64,000 bases of DNA from CBDEGU01 sp965238045 (GTDB taxonomy: Bacteria; Acidobacteriota; Terriglobia; Bryobacterales; UBA6623): NCBI GenBank assembly GCA_965238045.1, contig CBDEGU010000010.1, forward strand, positions 310,001 to 374,000, in the 5' to 3' direction. The position numbers were made by a program, and so were the translations under genes. The notes below the pieces were generated by a model that was given only the letters and a program-made list of their open reading frames with translations, searched no databases and was not told the origin of the DNA. Position 1 is the stretch's first letter. Each line of letters begins with the position of its first letter. Shown here piece by piece: positions 43,780 through 51,391 of this stretch.

Positions 43780-45189
43780 TTACGACGGCGGTCCGAAACC
43801 AGCCTCCAGCTTCTTTCTGACCGCATCCAGCGCTCGTTCCAGACCGACTCCTCGCGAGCCCTTGAACAGCACGGCATCGCCGCCCCTCAGCAGCGGGGAC
43901 AGGAACACGGCAACATCCGCCGGGTCGTCGAAGAAGACGGCGGCGTCTGCCGGCATGCCACGTTCGGCCGCTTCTTGAACGATGCACCGGGCATCGCCGC
44001 CAACCCCGATCAGCAGCGCCAAGCCGGCCGCCGCGGCCTCGCGTCCCGTTTGGCGGTGCAGCGTGCCGGAAGTCTCTCCCAGTTCACGCATTTCCCCCAA
44101 TACGGCGATCTTCCTATGGCCCGGCGATTGCCGCAGCACGGCCAGCATCTCGCTGACCGCACAGGGGTTTGCGTTGTAGCAGTCGTCGAGAAGCGTCACG
44201 CCGCCGATCTCGACCACCTCCCCGCGCATGCGGGCCGGCCGCAGCCTGGAGACCACCGCCGTCAGCGATGCCGGATCGACCCCAAAAAGCGAGGCCGCGG
44301 CCAGTGACGCCAGGATGTTCAAGACGTTATGACGGCCCATCAGCGGACTGCGAAAGCGAACCGGCGCTGCTCCGGCCGCCTCGCTCGGAAGCAACGTAAA
44401 AGCCGCGCCCCCGGTTCCCCGCAGCTCAACCGCGGCTGCTTTGAAATCCGCCGGCTGATCGATGCCGAAGGTGATGCTTCTTCCCGGATGCACGCCCGCG
44501 AAACGCCGCACTCTGCCGTCGTCGGCATTTAATACGGCGGTTCCGGCCGGCGGCAGCGATTCGATGAGTTCTCTTTTCGCCAGCGCGATGTCATCGGGCG
44601 AGGAAAAAAATTCGAGATGAGCCGCGGTGACGCCAGTCACCAGCCCGACATTGGGCTCGGCGATCGACGCCAACTGACGGATCTCCCCTGCGTGATTCAT
44701 ACCCATTTCCAGGACGGCTATCTCCGCATCGCCGCCGGTTCGGAGGATGGAGAGAGGAAGCCCCAACTCGTTGTTGAGGTTCCCTCGGGTTTTCGAGACG
44801 CGGCGGCGGGTTTCCAGCAGGGTGCTGAGCGTGTCCTTGGTGGTTGTCTTGCCGTTGCTGCCGGTGATGGCGACGACAGAGCCTCCCCAGCGGCGCCGCG
44901 CCCAGTTTGCGAGCTGTTGAAGCGCCCGAGCTGGTGCTTCCACGCCCAGGAGCAACCCCGCGCCCGGATGCGCCTCCTTCCATCGGCTGTCGACAATAGC
45001 GCCCGCGGCGCCCGCGGCGAAGGCGGAGTCCACATAATCGTGTCCGTCATCTCGATGCCCCCGAAGCGCGACAAAGAGATCGCCCGGCCGGAGCGTTCTC
45101 GAGTCGATCGAACAACCCGTCACCTCGCCGCCAGCCTGGGGCGGCGTCAGTCCAAGCGCTTCCGCTGCTTCCGCCAGTAAGAAGTTCAT
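43780..45189 (-). CDS. murF: UDP-MurNAc-tripeptide:D-alanyl-D-alanine ligase
   Basis: It adds D-Ala-D-Ala to complete the pentapeptide. It has a SIDSRTLRPGDLFVALRG N-terminal domain shared with MurE, ATP loop ITGSNGKTTTKDTLS, LEMGMNHAGEI and LLDDCYNANP. Length 469. It is 27 bp after murE. The product is the MraY substrate, encoded next. Confidence 0.95.
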   Translation of the reverse strand: MNFLLAEAAEALGLTPPQAGGEVTGCSIDSRTLRPGDLFVALRGHRDDGHDYVDSAFAAGAAGAIVDSRWKEAHPGAGLLLGVEAPARALQQLANWARRRWGGSVVAITGSNGKTTTKDTLSTLLETRRRVSKTRGNLNNELGLPLSILRTGGDAEIAVLEMGMNHAGEIRQLASIAEPNVGLVTGVTAAHLEFFSSPDDIALAKRELIESLPPAGTAVLNADDGRVRRFAGVHPGRSITFGIDQPADFKAAAVELRGTGGAAFTLLPSEAAGAAPVRFRSPLMGRHNVLNILASLAAASLFGVDPASLTAVVSRLRPARMRGEVVEIGGVTLLDDCYNANPCAVSEMLAVLRQSPGHRKIAVLGEMRELGETSGTLHRQTGREAAAAGLALLIGVGGDARCIVQEAAERGMPADAAVFFDDPADVAVFLSPLLRGGDAVLFKGSRGVGLERALDAVRKKLEAGFGPPS

Positions 45190-45216
45190 TCGTTTGTCTC
45201 ATTCCTTGTACACCAT

Positions 45217-46716
45217 CTAGTGAACCGCCGAACTTTCTCCATGCCCCAACTGATGAAGCACGCGGCGGGCCACTTCTCTGTCGTCAAATTCGATCGATCG
45301 CTTACCGATCGTCTGGTACCGCTCATGCCCCTTACCCGCCAGCAGGACAATATCCCCGCTGCTCGCCGTCGAGAGGGCAAGGGAGATCGCTTTCTCGCGA
45401 TCGGGCTCGGAATCATGTTCTACGTCCACGCGGCGAAGCCCTGTCAAAATGTCGTTGATGATATTGAGCGGGTCTTCGCCGCGGGGATTGTCGGATGTAA
45501 GAATTACGCGGTCGCTGAGCCGGGCGGCAATTTCTCCCATCAGCGGCCTCTTGCTTCGGTCGCGGTCTCCGCCACAACCGAACAGGGTGATGATTTTTCC
45601 CGGATCGCCGGATCGCGCCAGCAGCGCCCGGGCCGACTCGATCAGATTGCGCAGCGCGGCGTCGGTATGGGCGTAGTCGAGAATCACCACAAAGGGCTGG
45701 CCCTCGTCGATCCGCTCAAACCGTCCCGGTACGGCGTGGCAGGCGGCAATCCCAGCGGCGATCGTTTCCAGCTCGATATTCAAGCAGATGCCGGTGGCGA
45801 TGGCCGCCAGCACATTCGACACATTGAACGCGCCGCTCAATGCCGAGCGCACTCCGATCGCGCCGTTCGGCGTGGATACATCGAAGCTCATGCCGTCGAG
45901 ACGGACGTCGATATCATGGGCACGGACATCGGCGCCGGCATCCGCCCCATAACTCAGCACCGGCGAATCGAGGCTCGCCAGCCACTCGCGTCCGGCGGCG
46001 TCATCGTGGTTCACGACCGCGAAGCTCGGCGTCCGCCCTCCGGCGCCCTCCAGCAAAGCGCGCTTGTGGCGGCCATATTCCTCCATGTTCTTGTGGAAGT
46101 CTAGATGGTCAAGCGACAAATTGGTGAAGACCGCGGTGTGAAAATCGAATCCATGCACTCGTCCCAGCGCCAGGGCGTGGGAGGAGACCTCGAACGTGGC
46201 GTGACTGCCGCCTTGCTTGCACAACTCGTCCAGCATGCGGACAAGGTCGAGAGACTCGGGCGTCGTGTTGATCGCTGGTATCCGCCTTCGTCCCACTTTG
46301 TGCTCCACCGTGCCGAAACGGGCGGTCAGAAAGCCGGCGGCCTCAAGGACGGAATCTATCAGAAAGACTGTCGTCGTTTTGCCGTTTGTGCCTGTCACGC
46401 CGATCAAGACCAAACGCTGGTCCGGCCTGCGGTAGAAGGACAGGGCAGCCCGTGCCAGGGCCTGGCGGCCATGGGACACCTGTATCCAGCGGGCGCCGAA
46501 GTCCGCCGGGGCCGGCCGCTCACTCACGACCGCGGCCGCGCCGGCCTTGAGAGCGGCGGGGATAAATTGGTGCCCGTCGGCGTGCTCCCCCGGAAAAGCA
46601 AAGAACAAATCTCCTGCCCGCAAGCGGCGTGAGTCATACTCCAGACCCGTGACCTCGACCGGCGCAACCGCCGGGTCGAACGAGGCGCGCCCCGCGAACA
46701 GATCGTGCACCGTCAT
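45217..46716 (-). CDS. murE: UDP-MurNAc-dipeptide:meso-diaminopimelate ligase
   Basis: It adds the third stem residue. It contains EYDSRRLRAGDLFFAFPG, ATP loop GVTGTNGKTTTVFLIDSV and, in the C-terminal domain, TSDNPRGEDP. The DNPR motif is the accepted signature for meso-diaminopimelate (not lysine) specificity. The start at 46716 overlaps the ftsI stop (ATGA). Length 499. Confidence 0.95.
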   Translation of the reverse strand: MTVHDLFAGRASFDPAVAPVEVTGLEYDSRRLRAGDLFFAFPGEHADGHQFIPAALKAGAAAVVSERPAPADFGARWIQVSHGRQALARAALSFYRRPDQRLVLIGVTGTNGKTTTVFLIDSVLEAAGFLTARFGTVEHKVGRRRIPAINTTPESLDLVRMLDELCKQGGSHATFEVSSHALALGRVHGFDFHTAVFTNLSLDHLDFHKNMEEYGRHKRALLEGAGGRTPSFAVVNHDDAAGREWLASLDSPVLSYGADAGADVRAHDIDVRLDGMSFDVSTPNGAIGVRSALSGAFNVSNVLAAIATGICLNIELETIAAGIAACHAVPGRFERIDEGQPFVVILDYAHTDAALRNLIESARALLARSGDPGKIITLFGCGGDRDRSKRPLMGEIAARLSDRVILTSDNPRGEDPLNIINDILTGLRRVDVEHDSEPDREKAISLALSTASSGDIVLLAGKGHERYQTIGKRSIEFDDREVARRVLHQLGHGESSAVH

Positions 46717-48926
46717 GGCGTCCCCGCCCGCACCGGCGGGGAGCGGCGAAACTCGACCCGGACCTGCTGCCCCCGATAGACGGGCGTCCCCGCCTCGGGC
46801 CACTGCCGCCGCGCCGATCCGCTGCCCTGAACCTGCAACTGGAATCCCAGCGCACTGGACTGGGCAGCCACTTCCCGCACCGTCCTGCCGTCAAAATCTG
46901 GAACGACGCTGGCGGCCACGAGCAGATTCACTTTCTCGGCCGCGCGCGTCGCGCCCATGGAACCCGGCGTGGCGGACGCGTCCGCGGTTTCGGTCCGGGG
47001 ACTTCGTGCCGGCATGCCCGCCGCTACAACGATCGTTAAGCGATCTACGGGAATACCCGCGGGCGGAGGCTCGCCGGCCGAGAGATCCTCGACCGGGTCC
47101 CGCGTGAAATCGGCAAGGAATTCGTCGGGAACCAGCGGGCTGGGAGCTTCGGCGGGCGCCAGCGGCAGACTCGGCGGAACATCCCGGAACCGCAGAGCCT
47201 CGGTTACGACCGGAACGAATACCGGCGCGGCTACTTGACCGCCGTGATACTGCCCGACAGGGGAGTCGAGCTGAACGATGATGACGACAGAGGGGTTGTT
47301 GACCGGCGCGAAGCCAGCGAATCCCGCGATGTAATCGGTCTGGGAATAGGCTCGTGTTTCGGGATCGATCTTCTGCGCCGTGCCGGTTTTGCCTCCCACG
47401 CGGTAGCCCGGGGTTTGCGCGCGACGGCCGGTGCCGCGAAGCACCACGCCTTCCATCATGGCGCGCATCGTAGCCGCGGTCTCGGAGCTGAGAACCCTCT
47501 GCTTTACCGGAAACGGTCTGGGCTGCCGATCGCCGCTCGCCCCTACTATGGCGTCGACAAGTCTCGGCTGAACCAGGAATCCGCCGTTGGCGATGACCGA
47601 GACTGCACGAGCCAGTTGCACGGCGGTGACGCCGACCTCCTGACCCAGCGAAACGGACCCGATGGCGGCCGGATGCCAGCTGCCCGGATCTCTCACCAGC
47701 CCGTCAATCTCGCCAGGCAGGGGAAGTCCTGTCCGCGCGCCGAAACCAAAGCGGCGGATGTAGCGGTGCAGCCGCTCCGGCCCCAAGCGGAGCCCAAGCT
47801 TGATCGCGCCTACATTGCTGGACTTGGCCAGGATCTCACGCACCGTCAGGAGCCCAAAGGGCCTGTGGTCCCGGATGCGCCTCGAGCCGAGATAGATGGC
47901 GCCCATCTGACAGTCCAACACCTCATCCGGCGTGGTGAGACCCTCTTCAAGACTTGCGGCAATCGTTATCACCTTAAAGGTCGAGCCGGGTTCGAACAGA
48001 TGGCTGATAGCGAAATTCTTGCGCCGCTCCAGATCCTTCTCGCTCCGCACCGGGGCATTGGGGTCAAAAACCGGCCAGCTCGCAAGCGCCAGCAAGTCGC
48101 CGTTGTTCGGGTCCATGACGACGACTGTGCCGGCTTTGGCCCGCGTCTTCTTGATCGCGGCGGCCAGTTCTTTTTCGGCGACGACTTGTATGCGCTGGTC
48201 GATCGTCAGGACAAGATCGGTTCCCGGCACCGGCTTCTTGACAATCTGGCTCGCGTAGCGTCTTCGCAAAGCGTCCAACTGGACGCGCCTGAGGCCGGCC
48301 TCTCCTCGCAGTGACGACTCGAAGGACTGCTCGAGCCCGGCCAGACCGCTGTGGTCCACGCCTACCGAGCCGAGCAGGTGAGCCGCGACCGTGCCTTTGG
48401 GATAGTAGCGCTTATTTTCTTTCTCGAAATGAAGCCCGACCAGACGAAGCGCCCGGACTCTTTCGGCCTCGCCGGGTTCGGCCAGGCGTTTGACCCACTG
48501 AAAGCGCTTCTTTTTTATTTTGTGAAGCAGGGCTTCGCGGTCTACATTGAGGACTTCGGCGAGAAGATCCGCCGCGATTTCAGGATTCTGAACCTTCGAC
48601 GGGAAGACGCCAATCGATTCCACCGGCGTGCTGCGGGCGAGTTCGGCGCCGAAGCGGTCGTAGATCTTTCCCCGTTTGGCGCGAATCTGGATCTCGCTTA
48701 CTTGTTGGCGTCGCGCCTTCTCGGTCAGGCGCGAGGCTTGGCGGATCTGGAGATCCCAAAGACGGACAACAATCAGCCCCAGCCAGAGCGACGACGCCAG
48801 GGCGAAGACGAACAACCTAACAGGAGGGCGCTGCTGAGAGGTGCGCAGGAAGGCGAGGACAGCCGAGAACCGCGACCGGCCGGTTCGGCGAGAGGGGTGT
48901 CTGGACTGCTGCCTGGCTGCCGGCAT
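46713..48926 (-). CDS. ftsI: septal peptidoglycan transpeptidase FtsI (PBP3) with a C-terminal PASTA-like domain
   Basis: A basic cytoplasmic tail and one membrane helix (about 38-56) are followed by the pedestal. The transpeptidase has the active serine in STFK (S315-K318), SSN (369-371) and KTGT (513-516). A P/E/D-rich linker leads to a final PASTA-type repeat (VVPDFDGRTVREVAAQSSALGFQLQVQG). Length 737. A PASTA domain on FtsI is common in Gram-positives and some other phyla but absent from E. coli FtsI. The gene lies 77 bp after ftsL. Confidence 0.95.
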   Translation of the reverse strand: MPAARQQSRHPSRRTGRSRFSAVLAFLRTSQQRPPVRLFVFALASSLWLGLIVVRLWDLQIRQASRLTEKARRQQVSEIQIRAKRGKIYDRFGAELARSTPVESIGVFPSKVQNPEIAADLLAEVLNVDREALLHKIKKKRFQWVKRLAEPGEAERVRALRLVGLHFEKENKRYYPKGTVAAHLLGSVGVDHSGLAGLEQSFESSLRGEAGLRRVQLDALRRRYASQIVKKPVPGTDLVLTIDQRIQVVAEKELAAAIKKTRAKAGTVVVMDPNNGDLLALASWPVFDPNAPVRSEKDLERRKNFAISHLFEPGSTFKVITIAASLEEGLTTPDEVLDCQMGAIYLGSRRIRDHRPFGLLTVREILAKSSNVGAIKLGLRLGPERLHRYIRRFGFGARTGLPLPGEIDGLVRDPGSWHPAAIGSVSLGQEVGVTAVQLARAVSVIANGGFLVQPRLVDAIVGASGDRQPRPFPVKQRVLSSETAATMRAMMEGVVLRGTGRRAQTPGYRVGGKTGTAQKIDPETRAYSQTDYIAGFAGFAPVNNPSVVIIVQLDSPVGQYHGGQVAAPVFVPVVTEALRFRDVPPSLPLAPAEAPSPLVPDEFLADFTRDPVEDLSAGEPPPAGIPVDRLTIVVAAGMPARSPRTETADASATPGSMGATRAAEKVNLLVAASVVPDFDGRTVREVAAQSSALGFQLQVQGSGSARRQWPEAGTPVYRGQQVRVEFRRSPPVRAGTP

Positions 48927-49003
48927 GAAAGTCTCGCATCGTCAAATCAGTCAAATCAGTCGAATCCGCCGTGCCGGCCGGAAACAAGCTCGCGGCACGG
49001 GCT

Positions 49004-49681
49004 TTAGCGCCCGAAAGGCTGCGTCTCGGACAGATTGAGCGCAAGTTCGGAACGCTTGCCCACCGGCGTCAGCGTGCGGTCTTGCCACGCGAACCGCTCG
49101 GGCGGCGTGGCGGCAAGCCCTCGCTGGCCCGCGAAGCGTTCCACCCGGCGTAAATCGCTCAGCATTTCCCGCCGCACCTTCAACTGGCCGTTGACCTCGC
49201 TGAGCGCCTGCTCTTGCTGGGTCAGTTTTTCGAGCCGGTATCCGGAGTGCCGCAACAAGGGACGCGGTGCGAAGCTGAGAAGGATCAGCACCAGCCCGCC
49301 GGCTCCCATCGCCACCAGCCGCAACCAGTTGGCTTTATCGGCCGGATCTGGAGCGCGGCGTACATCGGAGTTGTCCAGGTCCTTGACGTGAAAATAGACC
49401 TCCTCCATCGGCAGTGGCCGCGACGCGGCCGCCCGCTTGGAAAGACCCGCCCGCAGGGCGCGTCCCGCCCGCACGCCGTCGTAGATGAAAGCAGCCCGTT
49501 CTTCCGGCCGTTCTTCGGGCTCCCGCCCATCCCCGGCATCCTCGGCGGTTGGAGTCTCTAGCGCACCGAGCTGCCGCTCCAAGCTGTCCCAACCCATGCC
49601 GTCAGCCGGGATGCCCGCCGAAGCCATCGGAGCATCCGCTTCCGTGGCCAGCCGTTCTCGGACTAGTTCAGATGCCACCAT
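49004..49681 (-). CDS. ftsL: FtsL-like divisome protein with a long cytoplasmic extension
   Basis: Position between rsmH and ftsI, one membrane helix (LRLVAMGAGGLVLILLSF) and a following leucine-zipper-like coil (RLEKLTQQEQALSEVNGQLKV) identify it as FtsL by architecture. Sequence similarity alone would not suffice. The start at 49681 overlaps the rsmH 3' end. FtsL is usually about 100 residues with a 30-50-residue tail, but here about 140 acidic, alanine-rich residues precede the helix (226 in total). The extension includes PLPMEEVYFHVKDLDNSDVRR, which looks structured. Confidence 0.75.
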   Translation of the reverse strand: MVASELVRERLATEADAPMASAGIPADGMGWDSLERQLGALETPTAEDAGDGREPEERPEERAAFIYDGVRAGRALRAGLSKRAAASRPLPMEEVYFHVKDLDNSDVRRAPDPADKANWLRLVAMGAGGLVLILLSFAPRPLLRHSGYRLEKLTQQEQALSEVNGQLKVRREMLSDLRRVERFAGQRGLAATPPERFAWQDRTLTPVGKRSELALNLSETQPFGR

Positions 49682-50550
49682 GATGTCTTTGTCCTCTCCG
49701 CCGCTCTCAACTTCGCGCTGCGGCTTGCCGGATTCTGAGCGATTTCCTTCTCGTCCGGACGAACGATACGGCGAGTCAGAATTTCCAAGACTTCTCTCCG
49801 CGCCCACATACGAAAGGCTTGCTTGACCGGCCGGTCTTCGAGGGAATGAAAACTCACCACAACCATCCGGCCCGCCGGCGCCAGCAGCAGGGGCGCCGCC
49901 CGCAAGAACCGCTCCAATTCGCCGATTTCGTCGTTCACGGCGATGCGGATGCTCTGGAAGGTCAAAGTCGCGGGGTGAATGCGCTGCCGCGGTCCGCGGG
50001 GAAGCGCCCGCTTCACAACTTCCGCCAGGTGCAGCGTGTCGCGAATCGGGCGTTCCCGAACAATGGCTCTTGCTATTCTTCTGCTCCTTCGCTCCTCGCC
50101 GTATTGGTAGATGATGTCCGCGAGTTGCCTTTCATCAAAGTGATTTACGATGTGTTCCGCGGTCAGCTCCTGCTGATCGTTCATCCTCATGTCCAGCGGA
50201 CCACGCCACTGAAAACTGAATCCTCGCTCCGGGGACTCGAACTGGCGCCGCGACAGCCCCAAATCGGCGACGATCCCTTCGACGGGCTCGCAATCGGCCA
50301 GCAACTTGTCGAGGTTTCCGTAGCTGTCGTGAAAAAACGTCACCTTTTCTCCGTAAGACTCAAGCCGCTGCCGGGCCGACTCAATCGCCGCTCGGTCTCT
50401 ATCGATCGCGATGAGACGGCCCGTGGTGAGGCGGGCCAATATCGCCGCTGCGTAGTGGCTTTCACCTAGGGTGCAATCCACATAGGTTCCGGTAGCCTTG
50501 ACATCGAGAAAGTCCAAGACTCGGGGCAGTAGTACAGGATAGTGCTCCAA
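49663..50550 (-). CDS. rsmH: 16S rRNA (cytosine(1402)-N(4))-methyltransferase
   Basis: It methylates C1402 in the ribosomal P-site. It shows EHYPVLLPRVLDFL, the SAM loop YVDCTLGESHYAAAIL (a less glycine-rich variant of the usual CTLGGGGHS), GIVADLGLSRRQFESPERGFSFQ, and the final TRRIVRPDEKEIAQNPASRSAKLRAAE typical of the family. Length 295. It is 3 bp after mraZ. Confidence 0.95.
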   Translation of the reverse strand: MEHYPVLLPRVLDFLDVKATGTYVDCTLGESHYAAAILARLTTGRLIAIDRDRAAIESARQRLESYGEKVTFFHDSYGNLDKLLADCEPVEGIVADLGLSRRQFESPERGFSFQWRGPLDMRMNDQQELTAEHIVNHFDERQLADIIYQYGEERRSRRIARAIVRERPIRDTLHLAEVVKRALPRGPRQRIHPATLTFQSIRIAVNDEIGELERFLRAAPLLLAPAGRMVVVSFHSLEDRPVKQAFRMWARREVLEILTRRIVRPDEKEIAQNPASRSAKLRAAERTKTSWWHLN

Positions 50551-50553
50551 TCA

Positions 50554-51024
50554 CTAGACCCCCAGATTCGCCGCATACCGTTTGTCGTCTGTACCAAGAC
50601 GATTCGCTTCGTCCACTTCACCAAACTTCTGGGCATTCAATACCAGCAGGTGGTTTGACTGCCACAAAATCTTCACTTCTCCCCCCATGCCGGCGGCTTC
50701 CCGCAAAACCGCCGGCACAAGGATTCGGCCTTGGCTATCCAAGGACTCCTCTGCTCCATACTTGTTCGTCTGGAACAGGATCTTTTGCTTGATCTCTCCA
50801 TCGGACTCGTTCCCCTCGGGAGACTTTTCTGATAACTTGGCCTCAACCGCTTCCCACTCTCGGAGCGGGAAGGCCTTGACCGACTCACCGTCAAGGCTGG
50901 TGATAAAAATGCTTGAGTCTCGATATATTTCCTCAAGACGCTGGCGGACCAGGGCGGGCAGTTTGAGTCTGCCTTTGTCATCCACCCGCCCTGTCTGTAA
51001 GCCACGAAACAACATCTCTTGCAA
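50554..51024 (-). CDS. mraZ: transcriptional regulator MraZ
   Basis: Two AbrB-like SpoVT repeats each carry the DxxxR signature: VDDKGRLKLPALVR and LDSQGRILVPAVLR. MraZ forms rings that bind tandem repeats before its own gene and represses the dcw cluster. Here five decamers at 51052-51101 fit that role. The insert between the repeats (SEKSPEGNESDGEIKQKI) is slightly longer than usual. Start at 51024; an ATG three codons later is also possible. First gene of the cluster. Confidence 0.94.
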   Translation of the reverse strand: MQEMLFRGLQTGRVDDKGRLKLPALVRQRLEEIYRDSSIFITSLDGESVKAFPLREWEAVEAKLSEKSPEGNESDGEIKQKILFQTNKYGAEESLDSQGRILVPAVLREAAGMGGEVKILWQSNHLLVLNAQKFGEVDEANRLGTDDKRYAANLGV

Positions 51025-51051
51025 CCACTATCGTCTGAGGAGTGACGATAT

Positions 51052-51101
51052 TGTACCACTTTCATCCAATACTAGCCTTTTCTAGCCACTCTGAACCACT
51101 C
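51052..51101 (-). promoter_or_regulatory. five-decamer MraZ operator
   Basis: On the minus strand five consecutive 10-mers read GAGTGGTTCA, GAGTGGCTAG, AAAAGGCTAG, TATTGGATGA and AAGTGGTACA. TGG (or AGG) is fixed at positions 4-6. MraZ is known to bind 10-bp-spaced direct repeats with a TGG core upstream of its own gene. The array lies 28 bp before the mraZ start. Confidence 0.75.
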
Positions 51102-51102
51102 A

Positions 51103-51131
51103 AGTGTCTCGCGACTCGGGCGCGATGTCAA
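51103..51131 (-). promoter_or_regulatory. candidate promoter of the dcw cluster
   Basis: On the minus strand TTGACA (51131-51126) is followed after 17 bp by GACACT (51108-51103). The -10 is weak. The decamer array starts directly after it, a suitable place for repression by MraZ. Confidence 0.35.
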
Positions 51132-51391
51132 GAGAAAAATTCATTTATCTACAAGAAAATGCGCATCTTACGTGTCAACTTCAATATATTGTATCTGTCT
51201 AATTATCCATACATCATCTTGTAGTGTGAAGGAATTCCACTGCTGGTTCGCATGTGTTCAAACGATGGATGCCCGGGCGTCGAGCCACGGACTTCGTTGG
51301 GCTCTGACCACTTCGGACCACGGAAACGACCGTCGGCAAAACCACCGGCAGAAGAACCTTGTCACCTGTTTTTTTGGTATCTTGAACAGCG

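Larger units (their letters stand above)
51025..51391. other. divergent regulatory region between mraZ and the metal-ATPase/SPFH operon
   Basis: The mraZ side holds the decamer array and a possible promoter. The middle (about 51130-51230) is strongly AT-rich for this genome. I found no convincing gene. Short frames around 51252-51545 have no family match. The ATPase gene starts right after an in-frame stop at 51383. Confidence 0.6.

Noticed and set aside
51052..51101. Decamer array as a miniature CRISPR or VNTR
   Set aside because: Repeats are 10 bp without spacers, degenerate, and sit exactly where MraZ sites are expected.
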